Assembly (NCBI GenBank): GCA_009760855.2
Contig: WPIO01000012.1
Location: 722,501-786,500, forward strand
Origin: Cristatella mucedo
Lineage: Eukaryota; Bryozoa; Phylactolaemata; Cristatellidae
DNA length: 64,000 nt
Direction of reading: 5' to 3'
Part shown: one piece after another, positions 25,501-44,900 of the stretch
Layout of the letters: the number at the start of each line of letters is the position of its first letter
Numbering within the stretch: position 1 is the first letter of the stretch
Notes under the pieces: model-generated
Told to the model about the DNA's origin: nothing
Seen by the model: the letters and a program-made list of their open reading frames with translations, nothing else
Databases searched by the model: none
Program-made: the position numbers and the translations under genes

Positions 25501-27061
25501 AGGCCTATCAGTCAACTATCACATGCATGCATGTACTTGCTGTTTGCAGGCAGGCAAAATGCGCATTGAAAGCAGCAGTTTGACTGATACCAGAAATGGC
25601 TGGGCGTTTGCATATTCACTGGCAATAGCTCAGACAAACTATAGATAGTAACGGTGCCAAACGGAAAACTAATTCCAAAGCATGCAACCCATGTAATTAC
25701 CTATAAAACATGCAGAACTCAATAGCACTGCAGGAGATAGGCAACAGATAGTATTGAGTGTCTCTGGTGGAGGTGTTGAAGCAAGGTAGCCTCAATTTAA
25801 TGATATTTACAACTCTAGCTTGAAAAGTAGAAAACAGAAAAATAACATACAATCCAGCTCACGAATACTGTTATACGACCACACTGTGCTGATTCGTGTC
25901 CTTTTCACAACAGAAAGAGAAATGAGAATTGAAAACAATTTTTTGAACAGCAGAAGACCGGATGAAATCCCGAGTTTTTACAATACTAATGGTAAGGTAG
26001 CCGATACAACCACGGGGTCGTGTGCCGAATGAACCACCGAAGAGCAGGCTGATGCATGGCTAGGCGTGACATGCAAAATTTGCTCCATCACAATGGGGTC
26101 AATGAATGGTTGAAGCTGTGATCTAGAAGCTACATATTAGGTCACAGCTTATTTTCTGGCCAGCTTTGAATGACGCCAGGAAGGAATGCCATCTACGCAT
26201 TCCAAGGGTCAATAGTAAGGCATGCAACAGATTGCACGACGCCAGAAGCCTTATCAGAAAGGTGAAAGGACGAAATAAAAAGGAATGCACACGTGCAGGC
26301 ACGTGTGTGTGTTTTCGCGTGTAATTGAGCATGGTCGTGAGACAAAGCAATACCGCAAGCATTTTCGGTATGGCGAAGCAAGCACGGAAACGCAATCGCA
26401 ATAGGAATTTGTTGGCGGTATATTTTATCGACAGCTTAAAGGTGAAGAGGAGACCAGCGTTCGACTGAGAAAGCCTAACTGGAAGCACGTTGGTTAAACT
26501 ACAGCGTCGCTCAGCAACACCACAGGCATATTATTGACTGAGTGAGCTCACATGTTGCAGCCCCAGGGCGACAAGCACGACTTGCTTAACCACCAATTGC
26601 AGATCTGGATCGGCAAGCATGGGATAATGACGAATAAATTTTAAGCGAACGTGTAGTCTACAGCAAATACATATGTCTACACACACAGCATGATACGCCG
26701 CCGTTACGGGTGGGATTACAGCACGAAAATCACTCCTAATAGGTACCGAAACACACCGGAAGACTGTAAGTTACCCAAAACTCTTGCATAGATACTACAA
26801 ATAAAAAACTTGGACTGCTGTTTCTTTAAAAGAGAACTGTTCAAGGCACAGCGTTCGTTAGGGAGCGTGTAATCACAGACAACTTACGACGTGAGATATT
26901 CCCTTTAAAGATTGGTCATCTTGCGACTTTGAATACCAAGGCACCGCGGCTGTGGTCTTCGGAACGTAACCAAACGTTCCAGGTTTAATTGAGAACGATG
27001 GGGCTGCAGCATCTTCTCCAAACTGAGGACTCGGTAGCGGCAACCGAAGCACGCTCGCCAT
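3506..27061 (-). CDS. NUFIP1: NUFIP1, snoRNP assembly factor (8 exons found, 3' end and two internal exons missing)
   Basis: NUFIP1 is a nuclear zinc-finger protein. In its family it binds SNU13/15.5K and works with the R2TP complex in box C/D snoRNP assembly; human NUFIP1 is also reported as a ribophagy receptor. Exons found: 26888-27061, 22043-22162, 21748-21810, 15378-15448, 15199-15291, 9767-9923, 5771-5917 and 3506-3688. Visible marks are a C2H2 finger (C76, C79, H92, H96), a second finger-like C99-x4-C104-x11-H116-x4-H121 split over exons 3 and 4, the SNU13-binding block (IAKWQAERRR then NYPTAANIARKE), DPLSLLL, an acidic GSDTEEEGE patch, and RRKPTLLEQ at the start of the C-terminal helix. 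Splice phases agree from exon 1 to exon 5. They do not agree between 15199 and 9923 (phase 2 to 0) or between 5771 and 3688 (1 to 0), so at least one exon is missing in each gap. The family match is firm; the N-terminal exon is assigned by phase and position. Confidence 0.85.
5771..5917 (-). CDS. NUFIP1: NUFIP1 exon with acidic SDTEEEGE patch
   Basis: Acceptor TATAG at 5918-5919 and donor GTGAGA at 5769-5770. The reading runs from SIHPKEGD through LLALAVQYAGSDTEEEGE. It starts with two bases that complete the phase-1 codon left by the 9767-9923 exon (G|GT). The hydrophobic segment followed by GSD and acidic residues matches the SYGSLSGSESEPEE part of human NUFIP1. A second in-frame GT donor exists 12 bases earlier (GAAGAAG|GTGAAA), so the 3' end could be at 5783. 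Confidence 0.65.
6410..8275 (-). pseudogene. hAT-family transposase remnant with BED zinc finger
   Basis: Reading the minus strand from 8274 gives an N-terminal BED-type finger (CGRCNKII, then HLKIH near residues 22-46), then RFFAVNIHDSG, then LDMVESMKQHLNVFGI and a GTAVNKK segment like the DGASVMKK block, then CLNHGLHLRIRDTLYKKS, and a C-terminal stretch ending CSRRAGQFQTAL near 6630. The order matches hAT transposases. The frame is broken by several shifts and stops, and by an inverted duplication (separate entry). It lies in an intron of NUFIP1 between the exons at 9767 and 5917. Terminal inverted repeats and the 8-bp target duplication were not located, so the outer limits are approximate. 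Confidence 0.7.
7429..7882. repeat. Inverted duplication inside the hAT remnant
   Basis: Bases 7429-7540 are a close inverted copy of 7780-7882. Both contain CTATTGCCGACAT, GGAAAACTCTTGAG, GTAAAGCTTAGCATGA and ACGCAACCGTAAGAGGAC when read in the same sense, with only scattered differences. The 7780-7882 arm is in coding orientation for the transposase. The other arm is antisense and interrupts the protein between GQNYC and LNHGLHL. Confidence 0.85.
9767..9923 (-). CDS. NUFIP1: NUFIP1 exon with HDPLSLLLTTAGG
   Basis: Starts after TTGTAG (phase 0, DESTPATAA) and ends at donor GTTAGT in phase 1. The reading is rich in alanine, glutamine and proline and then reaches HEGHDPLSLLLTTAG. Human NUFIP1 has ADPLGVLINSDSESD at the same position. 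Codon phase fits the next exon (5917) but not the previous one found (15199), which ends in phase 2, so an exon is missing upstream. Confidence 0.7.
11330..11400 (+). mobile_element. Possible DNA-transposon end (CAGTGGCAGAGCCAGG)
   Basis: The string CAGTGGCAGAGCCAGG followed by a T-rich spacer and a run of G resembles the terminal sequence CAGTGGCGTAGCCAGG seen at the ends of many short non-autonomous DNA transposons. I did not find a matching inverted end nearby, so this may be one end of a broken copy. Confidence 0.35.
13486..13557. repeat. (TA)n / (CATA)n microsatellite
   Basis: About 70 bases of alternating TA with interspersed ACATA units. The minus-strand reading YIYIYMYIYIYIY across it is an artefact of the repeat. 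Confidence 0.95.
15199..15291 (-). CDS. NUFIP1: NUFIP1 exon 5, SNU13-binding block (second half)
   Basis: Acceptor TTGCAG at 15292-15297 and donor GTGAGC at 15197-15198. After the split Arg codon it reads NYPTAANIARKESERQAR and ends LETKSFG. Human NUFIP1 has NYPTLANIERKKKLKLEKEKRGAVLT here. Together with exon 4 this is the most conserved part of the family and the segment that contacts SNU13/15.5K. It ends in phase 2. Confidence 0.9.
15378..15448 (-). CDS. NUFIP1: NUFIP1 exon 4, SNU13-binding block (first half)
   Basis: Seventy-one bases between CCTGCAG and GTAAGAG. It reads QHRTGLAEKIWKADIAKWQA and ends ERRR with the last Arg split across the intron. Human has TPEEIAKWREERRKNYPT. The first His (H121) completes the second zinc-finger-like unit begun in exon 3. 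The phase fits both neighbours. Confidence 0.9.
15766..15930 (+). repeat. SINE-A copy (tRNA-like head)
   Basis: The head is tRNA-like, starting GCCGTGATGGCACACTAAGG. It has a variable-arm hairpin (CTCGGTCCCGAG) and a B box (GTGTTCGAATGC), then a body with GCCGCTGCAAGCGG and an end GCTGTTAAATCAGC. The long variable arm suggests derivation from a class II (Leu/Ser-type) tRNA. Sense orientation on plus, inside NUFIP1 intron 3. Confidence 0.85.
17003..17158 (-). repeat. SINE-A copy
   Basis: Full-length reverse copy with the end AGCTGATTTAACAGCC, body GCCGCTTGCAGCAGCG, B box (plus-strand GGATTCGAACCC), the hairpin region ACGACCTCGGTCGTG, and head TTGCCATCACGGCC. Confidence 0.85.
18570..18695 (-). 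repeat. SINE-A copy, truncated head
   Basis: Has the TTAACAGCCTCATTTGTATAG end and the GAACCCACGACCTCGGTCG B box and variable-arm region. The rest of the tRNA-like head is not recognisable beyond about 18695. Confidence 0.75.
19303..19605 (-). mobile_element. CR1/L2-type LINE, 3' end fragment
   Basis: Reverse copy that begins with an (AAT)n tail. The conserved terminal hairpin follows (AAAGCGCC, GAGAACTC, GGCGCTTT in either order), then the 3' UTR with CATGC...GTCAGCATGC repeats, and it fades near the end of the coding region at about 19600. A 15-base unit GCATGCAGAGTGTCA is duplicated in tandem at 19494-19523. Confidence 0.8.
20175..20483 (+). mobile_element. CR1/L2-type LINE, 3' end fragment
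   Basis: Plus-oriented. It shows the codons for the reverse transcriptase C-terminal tail (CCAAAGCCTGGAGCT, then TTGACATTTAAAAAGAAGCT), the 3' UTR, and a degraded terminal hairpin (AAAGTGCCTAGGCAGAGATTTAG). The microsatellite tail is missing. Confidence 0.65.
21748..21810 (-). CDS. NUFIP1: NUFIP1 exon 3, second zinc-finger-like unit
   Basis: Twenty-one codons (CSVKGCPYVAAPKLVEMHYK plus M), phase 0 at both ends, between ACTACAG and GTAAGTC. Human NUFIP1 has [21 protein letters not shown] here. C99 and C104 pair with H116 and, from exon 4, H121. Confidence 0.92.
21811..22042. other. NUFIP1 intron 2
   Basis: A short intron of about 230 bases with GTATGC donor and ACTACAG acceptor. No repeat or other feature is visible. 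Confidence 0.8.
22043..22162 (-). CDS. NUFIP1: NUFIP1 exon 2, C2H2 zinc finger
   Basis: Forty codons, phase 0 at both ends, between TTTGCAG and GTATGC. Reads RNTPGSTFSAAGKAAFFCDA and then CDRGFNSVEQFNEHTAGHEK. The C-x2-C-x12-H-x3-H finger (C76, C79, H92, H96) matches FFCDICDRGFKSKEKYDEHVSQH of human NUFIP1 closely and was the first mark that identified the gene. Confidence 0.93.
23850..24020 (+). repeat. SINE-A copy, best-preserved tRNA-like head
   Basis: Shows an A-box-like TGGCACACTAGG and a variable-arm hairpin CCTCGGCCCCGAGG. A canonical Pol III B box GGGTTCGAATCC follows. The body is GCCACTGCAAGCGGTGGTGATA, read in two pieces, and the copy ends GCTGTTAAATCAGCTAG. Sense on plus. Confidence 0.9.
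25310..25494 (+). mobile_element. CR1/L2-type LINE, 3' UTR and tail
   Basis: Contains CATGCTGACCCTGTGCATGT, then the hairpin AAAGCGCCTAGAGAGAGAG...TCTGAGGGCACTTT and an (ATT)n tail. No coding part remains. Confidence 0.85.
26888..27061 (-). CDS. NUFIP1: NUFIP1 exon 1 with start codon
   Basis: Fifty-eight codons from ATG (MASVLRLPLPSPQFGE) to GISHV, followed by a strong GTAAGT donor, phase 0, matching the phase-0 start of exon 2. N-termini of this family are proline-rich and poorly conserved, so the assignment rests on phase, donor strength, position and the absence of a better candidate. A longer open frame upstream reaches 27151, but this ATG is chosen because it gives the proline-rich start next to the promoter. 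Confidence 0.65.
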
Positions 27062-27324
27062 GCTGCAAGTAACCACGCCCGACCAATATTTGACCTTGAC
27101 CCAAATCCTACATATCAGAAATAATAGATAATTGGATACGCTGGTAGACACACTACTTCCAACTACAGACGCATTGAAAGTAAAGGCATAGCAAGCTTTA
27201 TTTGAACGAAAGAAATAAATACACTGAAGTTATATTGATTGTAGCTTCTTTCTATTCGGCAGTCTTGAAACTAACCAATATCTGGCCCAAACTTCCGGTT
27301 TGTTGGTGTTGGCAACGGCGTGGC
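27062..27324. promoter_or_regulatory. Bidirectional promoter of NUFIP1 and ANKRD42
   Basis: Only 263 bases separate the two divergent start codons. Visible sites: CCAAT at 27275-27279, ACTTCCGG (ETS-type) at 27291-27298, GGCAAC (an RFX half site) at 27311-27316, CCACGCCC (KLF/SP type) next to the NUFIP1 start, and TGACCTTGACC near 27093. No TATA box is placed for either gene. Site names come from known consensus sequences; use in the cell is inferred. Confidence 0.7.
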
Positions 27325-38666
<11,342 letters not shown>

Positions 38667-38876
38667 CCACTGCTACTGTCACAGGATTTCTGCGCTGCAG
38701 CTCCATTGTGCCAGTGCGCTGCCCTGCCATCATCGTGACACCGTCCTGCCACAGCGGCATGCCAAACCAACCGAAGTTCCACGAAACACTGACTGGTACA
38801 ATCAGCTGCGTACCTAACGGTATCCAAGTGGCAGGTCGCAAATTTGAAGGATAAAGACCAAGCAAGTCCGATCGAG
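38667..38876. other. Gap between convergent ANKRD42 and NCBP2 stop codons
   Basis: Only 210 bases lie between the two stop codons. I see no canonical AATAAA signal here on either strand, so the 3' UTRs probably run into or past each other. Confidence 0.7.
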
Positions 38877-38981
38877 CTACGTCAGGCCAGGAGCCTGCTT
38901 TTCCGAGGCCAGATCTGCTTGGGCCTTTTTTCCATATCCACCACGCCCACCATCATAGTCAGTCCTGTATTCATCTCTGAC
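38877..38981 (-). CDS. NCBP2: NCBP2 exon 4 with stop codon
   Basis: Acceptor TTTACAG at 38982. Reads [34 protein letters not shown], stop. Human has VRDEYRQDYDAGRGGYGKLA and QNQ, so the tail here is about 12 residues longer. Confidence 0.95.
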   Translation of the reverse strand, partial: VRDEYRTDYDGGRGGYGKKAQADLASEKQAPGLT

Positions 38982-41900
38982 CTGTAAACAAAATACAACT
39001 CACTTTTGCAACAATTCATTAGGCTGCAGCATATAAAGTGTAGCAGTATGCATATCAATGAGCTTCGACATTAAAAATCTGAAACCTAAACTGCTCTATA
39101 ACGGTAATGAAGGTAAGTAATAGAAAGCCATTATGATTGGCATCTTCAGCCCAGTGGTCGCAATATGATTGGCTCCTAGCGCAAATGCTTGGTAAGTATG
39201 CTGTAATACTGCTGATTGGCATTTTTTGTTCTCCTAATTAGGTGACATCTGTTTCTGACCCTATTTATAGCAAATTAATAGTAATAATAATAATAACAGT
39301 TGTTTTGTATAGCCCCCTACGAGAATTTGATATCTATTCAGGCGCTTTACAACTTGCTACAAGAGAATCAGTACCCGAGGCTTAATAAAGTGCAAGGTAT
39401 CCAGTAATCAAAAGCAAACAAATATAATTCTTAGGCCAGCAAGCTAAAGCAAAAAAAAAATCTTAGCTGATTAAACAGCCTCTTTTTGTATAGCGACAGA
39501 AGAGCCTTTACGGCTATCACCACCGCTTGCAGTGGCGATAAAGAATCGCCCACTGTAGGAATCGAACCCACGACCTCGGGACCGAGGTCATGAAAGCAAC
39601 CACCTTACCTACTAACGGACACCGGTTAGCAAGACCTCCGGCTAGTAACACGAACTATATCACGCACAGGTAAGCACACCAAGCAGATAATCAAAAAAGA
39701 CAAAGTCACCGTGTGGAAGGAAAAGCTGAGTCTTTGGCTGTGACATGGTGTAAGGTCATTGCAGGTAGTGACCGTTGCCAGACGCGAGTTTCAGATCGGC
39801 GATGCATACAAGCTGAAGGCTAGATCATCAAAAGCTTTCAATTTACTGCCAGTGATGGCAAGATGACTCGATGCTCAGAAGCGAGTGGCTGAGGTGCAAG
39901 AGCACACTAGAGGATCCAGCAGATAGGATATGTAGGCTAGTGCAAGCTAGCTAAGCGACATGTAAATCAGACAGAGGATCGATTCGATTCTTCATGGGGA
40001 GCCACTGAAGCTCAGTTATGTGTTGTGATGTGGTAGCTACGCCGTTGACCAGCCGAGCTGCTGAGTTGTGCGCCAGTTGCAGGTGATCAAAGGGCACAGG
40101 ACGGGAGTCTTTAATGAAAGGAAATTGCAATAAACTAGATGCGATGTCACAAATGTGTTAACCAGTTTGGGTTTGTACTCTTATCTAAGCAGGCCCTACC
40201 TAACTTTGGTGGTTCCTTAACTGAAAGTAGGCCTACTTGACAGTTGAGGAAATGTGCTTATCTAAGGACGTCATTCTGGAGCAGTGCGCTTAGATTAGCG
40301 GCAAACGTCAATGGAATGATGCTAGCTGAACTAATCTTGAGGGTTAGGTCTTTCAACTTTCGGGTGACACTAGTTGTGCCTATAACTATTGGATTGGTCT
40401 AATCATCGTTAAAGTTCATGAAGTTAGTAAGGAAATTAAATGGGTCAGATGAGGAGCAAGGCTTAGAAGAGTGTCATCGGCATAGGAATGAAATCCAATA
40501 TTACGGTTGGTGATGAAATCTGCCAGAGGAAGAGTTCGGTTAGATCAAAGAAGGAGACCAAACACTCAGGTACCTCATACTTAGGGCTTCCCCAGTCTAA
40601 AATACAGATCGACTCGGGGCCATCTGCAACGGACTGAATGCCAAAAAAAGAATTTTGCCTCAAGTGGGGAATGATCCTCCAATCGCTAGGTCACCAGTCC
40701 AGTGATTTACCGATTGAGCTATCGAAACGACTAATACATATTTCAACACTGGGCTATAAAGGTTCGGCTTGTAAATGCCACTTACATGCTCGAGCCTAAT
40801 CCCGGTGTACTTCGTAAATAAATGTGTATGTTTATAATTGCAAATTTTGGCACCAAGTGCAACCATTACCCCTGCTGTGATTGGTGGCGACCGCAGAGCA
40901 TATATGCTTTTCGACTTACGTGGGTCCAGGTCAGTAGCAGACACCCCCACGAGCGGTCAGCCACCACGTGGATGACTGAGAGCCGTTTACATTTACACTC
41001 GGATATCTCGAACTGAGAACAGACTTAACAGAGTTTAGCACTGTGCCAGTGATACCCAAGCATGCGGAGAAGAGCTTCAGAAGGATCTGGTTGTCAATAC
41101 TGTAAATTGCTACTGAAAGATGCAGGAGTACGAGCAGAAAAGCCCTATCATGATCAGCATTTTCAGGTCATTGCTGGGCCACACATCGTTTAAGTGTCTT
41201 GGAAGACTGGCACAAGGGAGACTGAACAAAAATTACTTAAATTCTCATGATATAGGGTAAGCTTTATAATAGTGGCCTGACGATTGCTGTTTTCAGACGG
41301 GCAGGAACTTACGGTAACTAGGGACATATTTACAATATTTGTTTTGCTGAGGAGAAACAGGTCTACGCATCTCATAAAGCAGAACTTGTGGGATATAATC
41401 TAGAGGACTTGTGTGTTCTTTTCAGCCTGGCAGACAAGTTTTTCAAAAAGTTCCATAAGGCACGAAGCAGGTCTAAGAAGAAGAGCAGGGCGATGAGGGG
41501 GTCACAGTACTGCAGGGGAGAGTCCCTAATCCGTTATATCTTTTTGTTGTGCGTAGGTGTGCTCGTCTTGCTGAAAAACAAACGACACTCGAGCACACTC
41601 GTACTAAACAGTATTCGACAACACTGTATTATTAACTTGCATGAGACGTTAACTCTAAAAGGAACTTTCTGTCGTAGGCGACTCGGGAACACGCGCTCCG
41701 ATTGGCTACCGGCCTAGCAGCAGGAACCCTGCGCTCTGATCCGCTAGCCAAGGTCGGGGGGGGGGGGGACGTAGTACTGGCACACAATAGTAGGCGACTG
41801 CCATAGGCTGGGGTATACACTCTCACATAACGATCTTTACACTATCTACAAAGAATTTGGAGACACGGTCTGCTATGTCAATATTGGGATCGGTGAGCAG

Positions 41901-44900
41901 TATGCTGACTAAGGAGTGGTCAAAAAGATGGTCAGCAGTAGATATTTATATTTTTGGAATATTGATCTGTGATTCCACTACTTGCCTAGAAAATTCGGAC
42001 TTGGCCTTAGCTAAAATGGACTGGTTCAACCTACAACATTCTTCATATGCTAAGCGATAGATAATGAGTCCCGAATTTTTTGGTGGCCCGTGTTCTCATG
42101 CCACGGTCTACCTATATGAATTACTCCCCAATCAGTCAAGGTTGCATACTTGTTGCTCTTCTGACTCAAGTCGTTTACCTGTGCCTCTAACCAACCTCAA
42201 ATCCTTCGGAGACCTTCCTTTCAGTTCGTATGCTCCCAAAGCCTGGAGCTCACTTCCGGCTGTCGTCACGGCATCTGCTGACTTTTCGACATTTAAAAAT
42301 AAATAAATACTAGCTGAATTAGCAGCTTCTTTTTTACAGGCCCACGGAAGAGCCTTTACGGCTATCACCATTACTTGTAGCTGCAATAAAGAATCTTCCA
42401 CCGCAGGATTCGAACCCATGACCTCGGTTCCGAGGTCGTGAATTGCAACCGCCTTACCTAGTGTGCCATCACGGCTCACCAAAGTGAAAAAGAGCCAAAC
42501 GCAGCTATTTATCGGCCAGGCATTTAGTGAATCCGTATGATTTGTCCTTTGAGTGCTTATGGTGCTGACACTGCATGCTGCCACAAAGCATATCTGCATG
42601 CTGACCCCAATGCATGTCACATCGAACCATGTTATACTCGCTGACATTGAGCATGCTAACATTAACCATTTGATCATGCTTCAAATGCAATCTGTAAAGT
42701 GCCTAGAAAGAGATCGTAAATTCCTAGACATGAACTCGGCCACGGTCATGAAAAAAATCAGAAATCAAAATTTATCCAAGAAAACTTTCAAAATCCACTC
42801 GGGGTCAGTTGATTTGACAACTCTGCAAACAGTAAGGAGGAAACGACGTCAGACAGCTATGCATTGTGGGTACCAAAGGCTTTCTCTTGTTTGTGTGACT
42901 TGCCAGAGGTAAGATGTGTTCAGAGTGATTTCCTGGGTTCTCGTGTTTTTGTTGTGATTTTATCGTTTGGTTCTTTATTACTTTATTTAATACTCTTCGC
43001 CTCTTCATTAGATATTGTGCTTATTTTGAGATGGCTGAAAAAAACGCAAAAGTAGCACCTATGTGCTATATCTTCGTAAGAAAGCATCATAGTAGAACGT
43101 ATCATCTATTATTCTCGACTTCCGAAAATTCGATTTACGACAAGTTTCTGGTCCCTATCTATTTCGTAAGTTGGGGGCTGACTATATAACACGTAATGAT
43201 CTGTTCTGGTGGCTCTGATCGAACAGTAGATAGAGGCCTAAATTCTTTGTCTGACCGTCAAGGCTTGACTCCTTCATTCCAGCTAAAAGTCCTGCAGAAT
43301 TATTAACCTCCTTGCACCCTAAGGTCCTCGAAGAACAATACACAAGCTTGCTCATTGTTTGGCTAAACAAAAAAATAAATAAAAACTGATGACAAATGAC
43401 ACATGAGCTCAGCAAGTCCCAGACAGTGGAAATCACTTCCACAGTTGCATGAATGGATGGATGCTGCCTGTTCTCCAGATGTCCATCCTGATGCTCACTT
43501 TCCGACTGCATCACATCTCTTGATCACAGCTCGGCTGCCTATTTCACCAATTGCTTCCCTAATTCACCAGGCCCCGACACTATTATGAGCAAATGCAGCC
43601 CAAGGAGTATGTGAATACTGTAGGGAAGGTGGTACCACGGCAAGCCACTTTTTCCACTTGAGGGAAGCTTTCAGGGCAATCACTGGATCTATTGCTCAGC
43701 ATTAGTGGAGAAAGGAGCAAATGCACATCTGATGCAGGTAGGTTAAAAACTCCAAACTAAGCAGCTGAGAAAGTCAATATTCTACCCAGCTCAAAGAAGG
43801 AAGACCTAGACAGATATCTTGGAATAGCCTTTTCTCACAGGGAAGACCCTCAGAGTAGCTTGCCACCTCCACCCCAAGAGCTCGGTGGCTTGGCAATCAT
43901 CAAGCACTCAAAGCCACACATCACTTTTCTGGTCAAGTAGGGACCATCCAAACTCCTGCTGAGTGCTGACAAGGAGCACTTAGACAGACAGTCCTATGAA
44001 GAACCATGTACAGCTTGGGCTGATTTTTATAGCAACATAAGAGCCTCAACAGCTATTATATCCATTTGAAGCAACCTGCAGCCGATAATAAAGAAGTGCC
44101 TGCTTCAGGACTCGAACCCATGACTGGGGCATCAAGTGCAAGCATATAGCTAAGAACAGTGCTAGGTGAATCCGTGAGTAGATGGCAGGTTCAACCTGCA
44201 ATACCTGCAAGCCATTGCTAGGTCAACATTTGAAAAAAAATTGCTAGATAGACATACAGACAATAAGCCACATTGCATAATAAAGGCCACAAATATTGAT
44301 AATGAGACAGATCGATTGCAAATCAAATTTCTTGACAAGAACCACTACAACCTTCTACATGGGGACTGTGCATGATAAATGCCATAAACATCTAAGTCTC
44401 AACCTCAAGGACACAAGGGTCTTTTTTAAGATCTCTTTTAAAAGAGTCGGTAGCTACAATCAGAAATCAACACTGTACTACAGTGGAGATGACAAAATGG
44501 CACAGCTACAAAAGATGGCCACGAATTATAGATAGACCCAACATGAGACCCATATGCCTTTAGAGCCAAGGCACAGTCGGCCATAGAACCGATAGCCTAG
44601 ACTCCATACGTTGCCTCCAGAACAAGGAAAGCGTTATAGAACCGATAGCCTAGGCTGCATAAGTTGTCTCCAGAACAAGGAAAATGTTAACTTCTAAAGG
44701 GTTACTCACCATCCCACAGTCATCCCAAACTTGCAGTACTTGCAGGACTACAGCATATACACTCACTTGGGCTATCTGTTAGGAGTTTCAAAACCATACT
44801 TGAATCAATTTTGTATTAAGCTTATACCAGCCGGGATGTCAGTATGATAGTTGACATGACTAACGAACTATCACAGCACGACACACTGCCTGCAATGTAG

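Larger units (their letters stand above)
22163..26887. other. NUFIP1 intron 1 (4.7 kb)
   Basis: Holds a plus-oriented SINE-A copy and a LINE tail, entered separately. A minus-strand open frame of 121 codons at 26123-26488 is leucine-rich and matches nothing recognisable, and I do not call it a gene. Confidence 0.7.

Noticed and set aside
26123-26488. 121-codon minus-strand frame in NUFIP1 intron 1
   Set aside because: Leucine-rich with no family resemblance, and it would interrupt the exon 1 to exon 2 join, which is already in phase.
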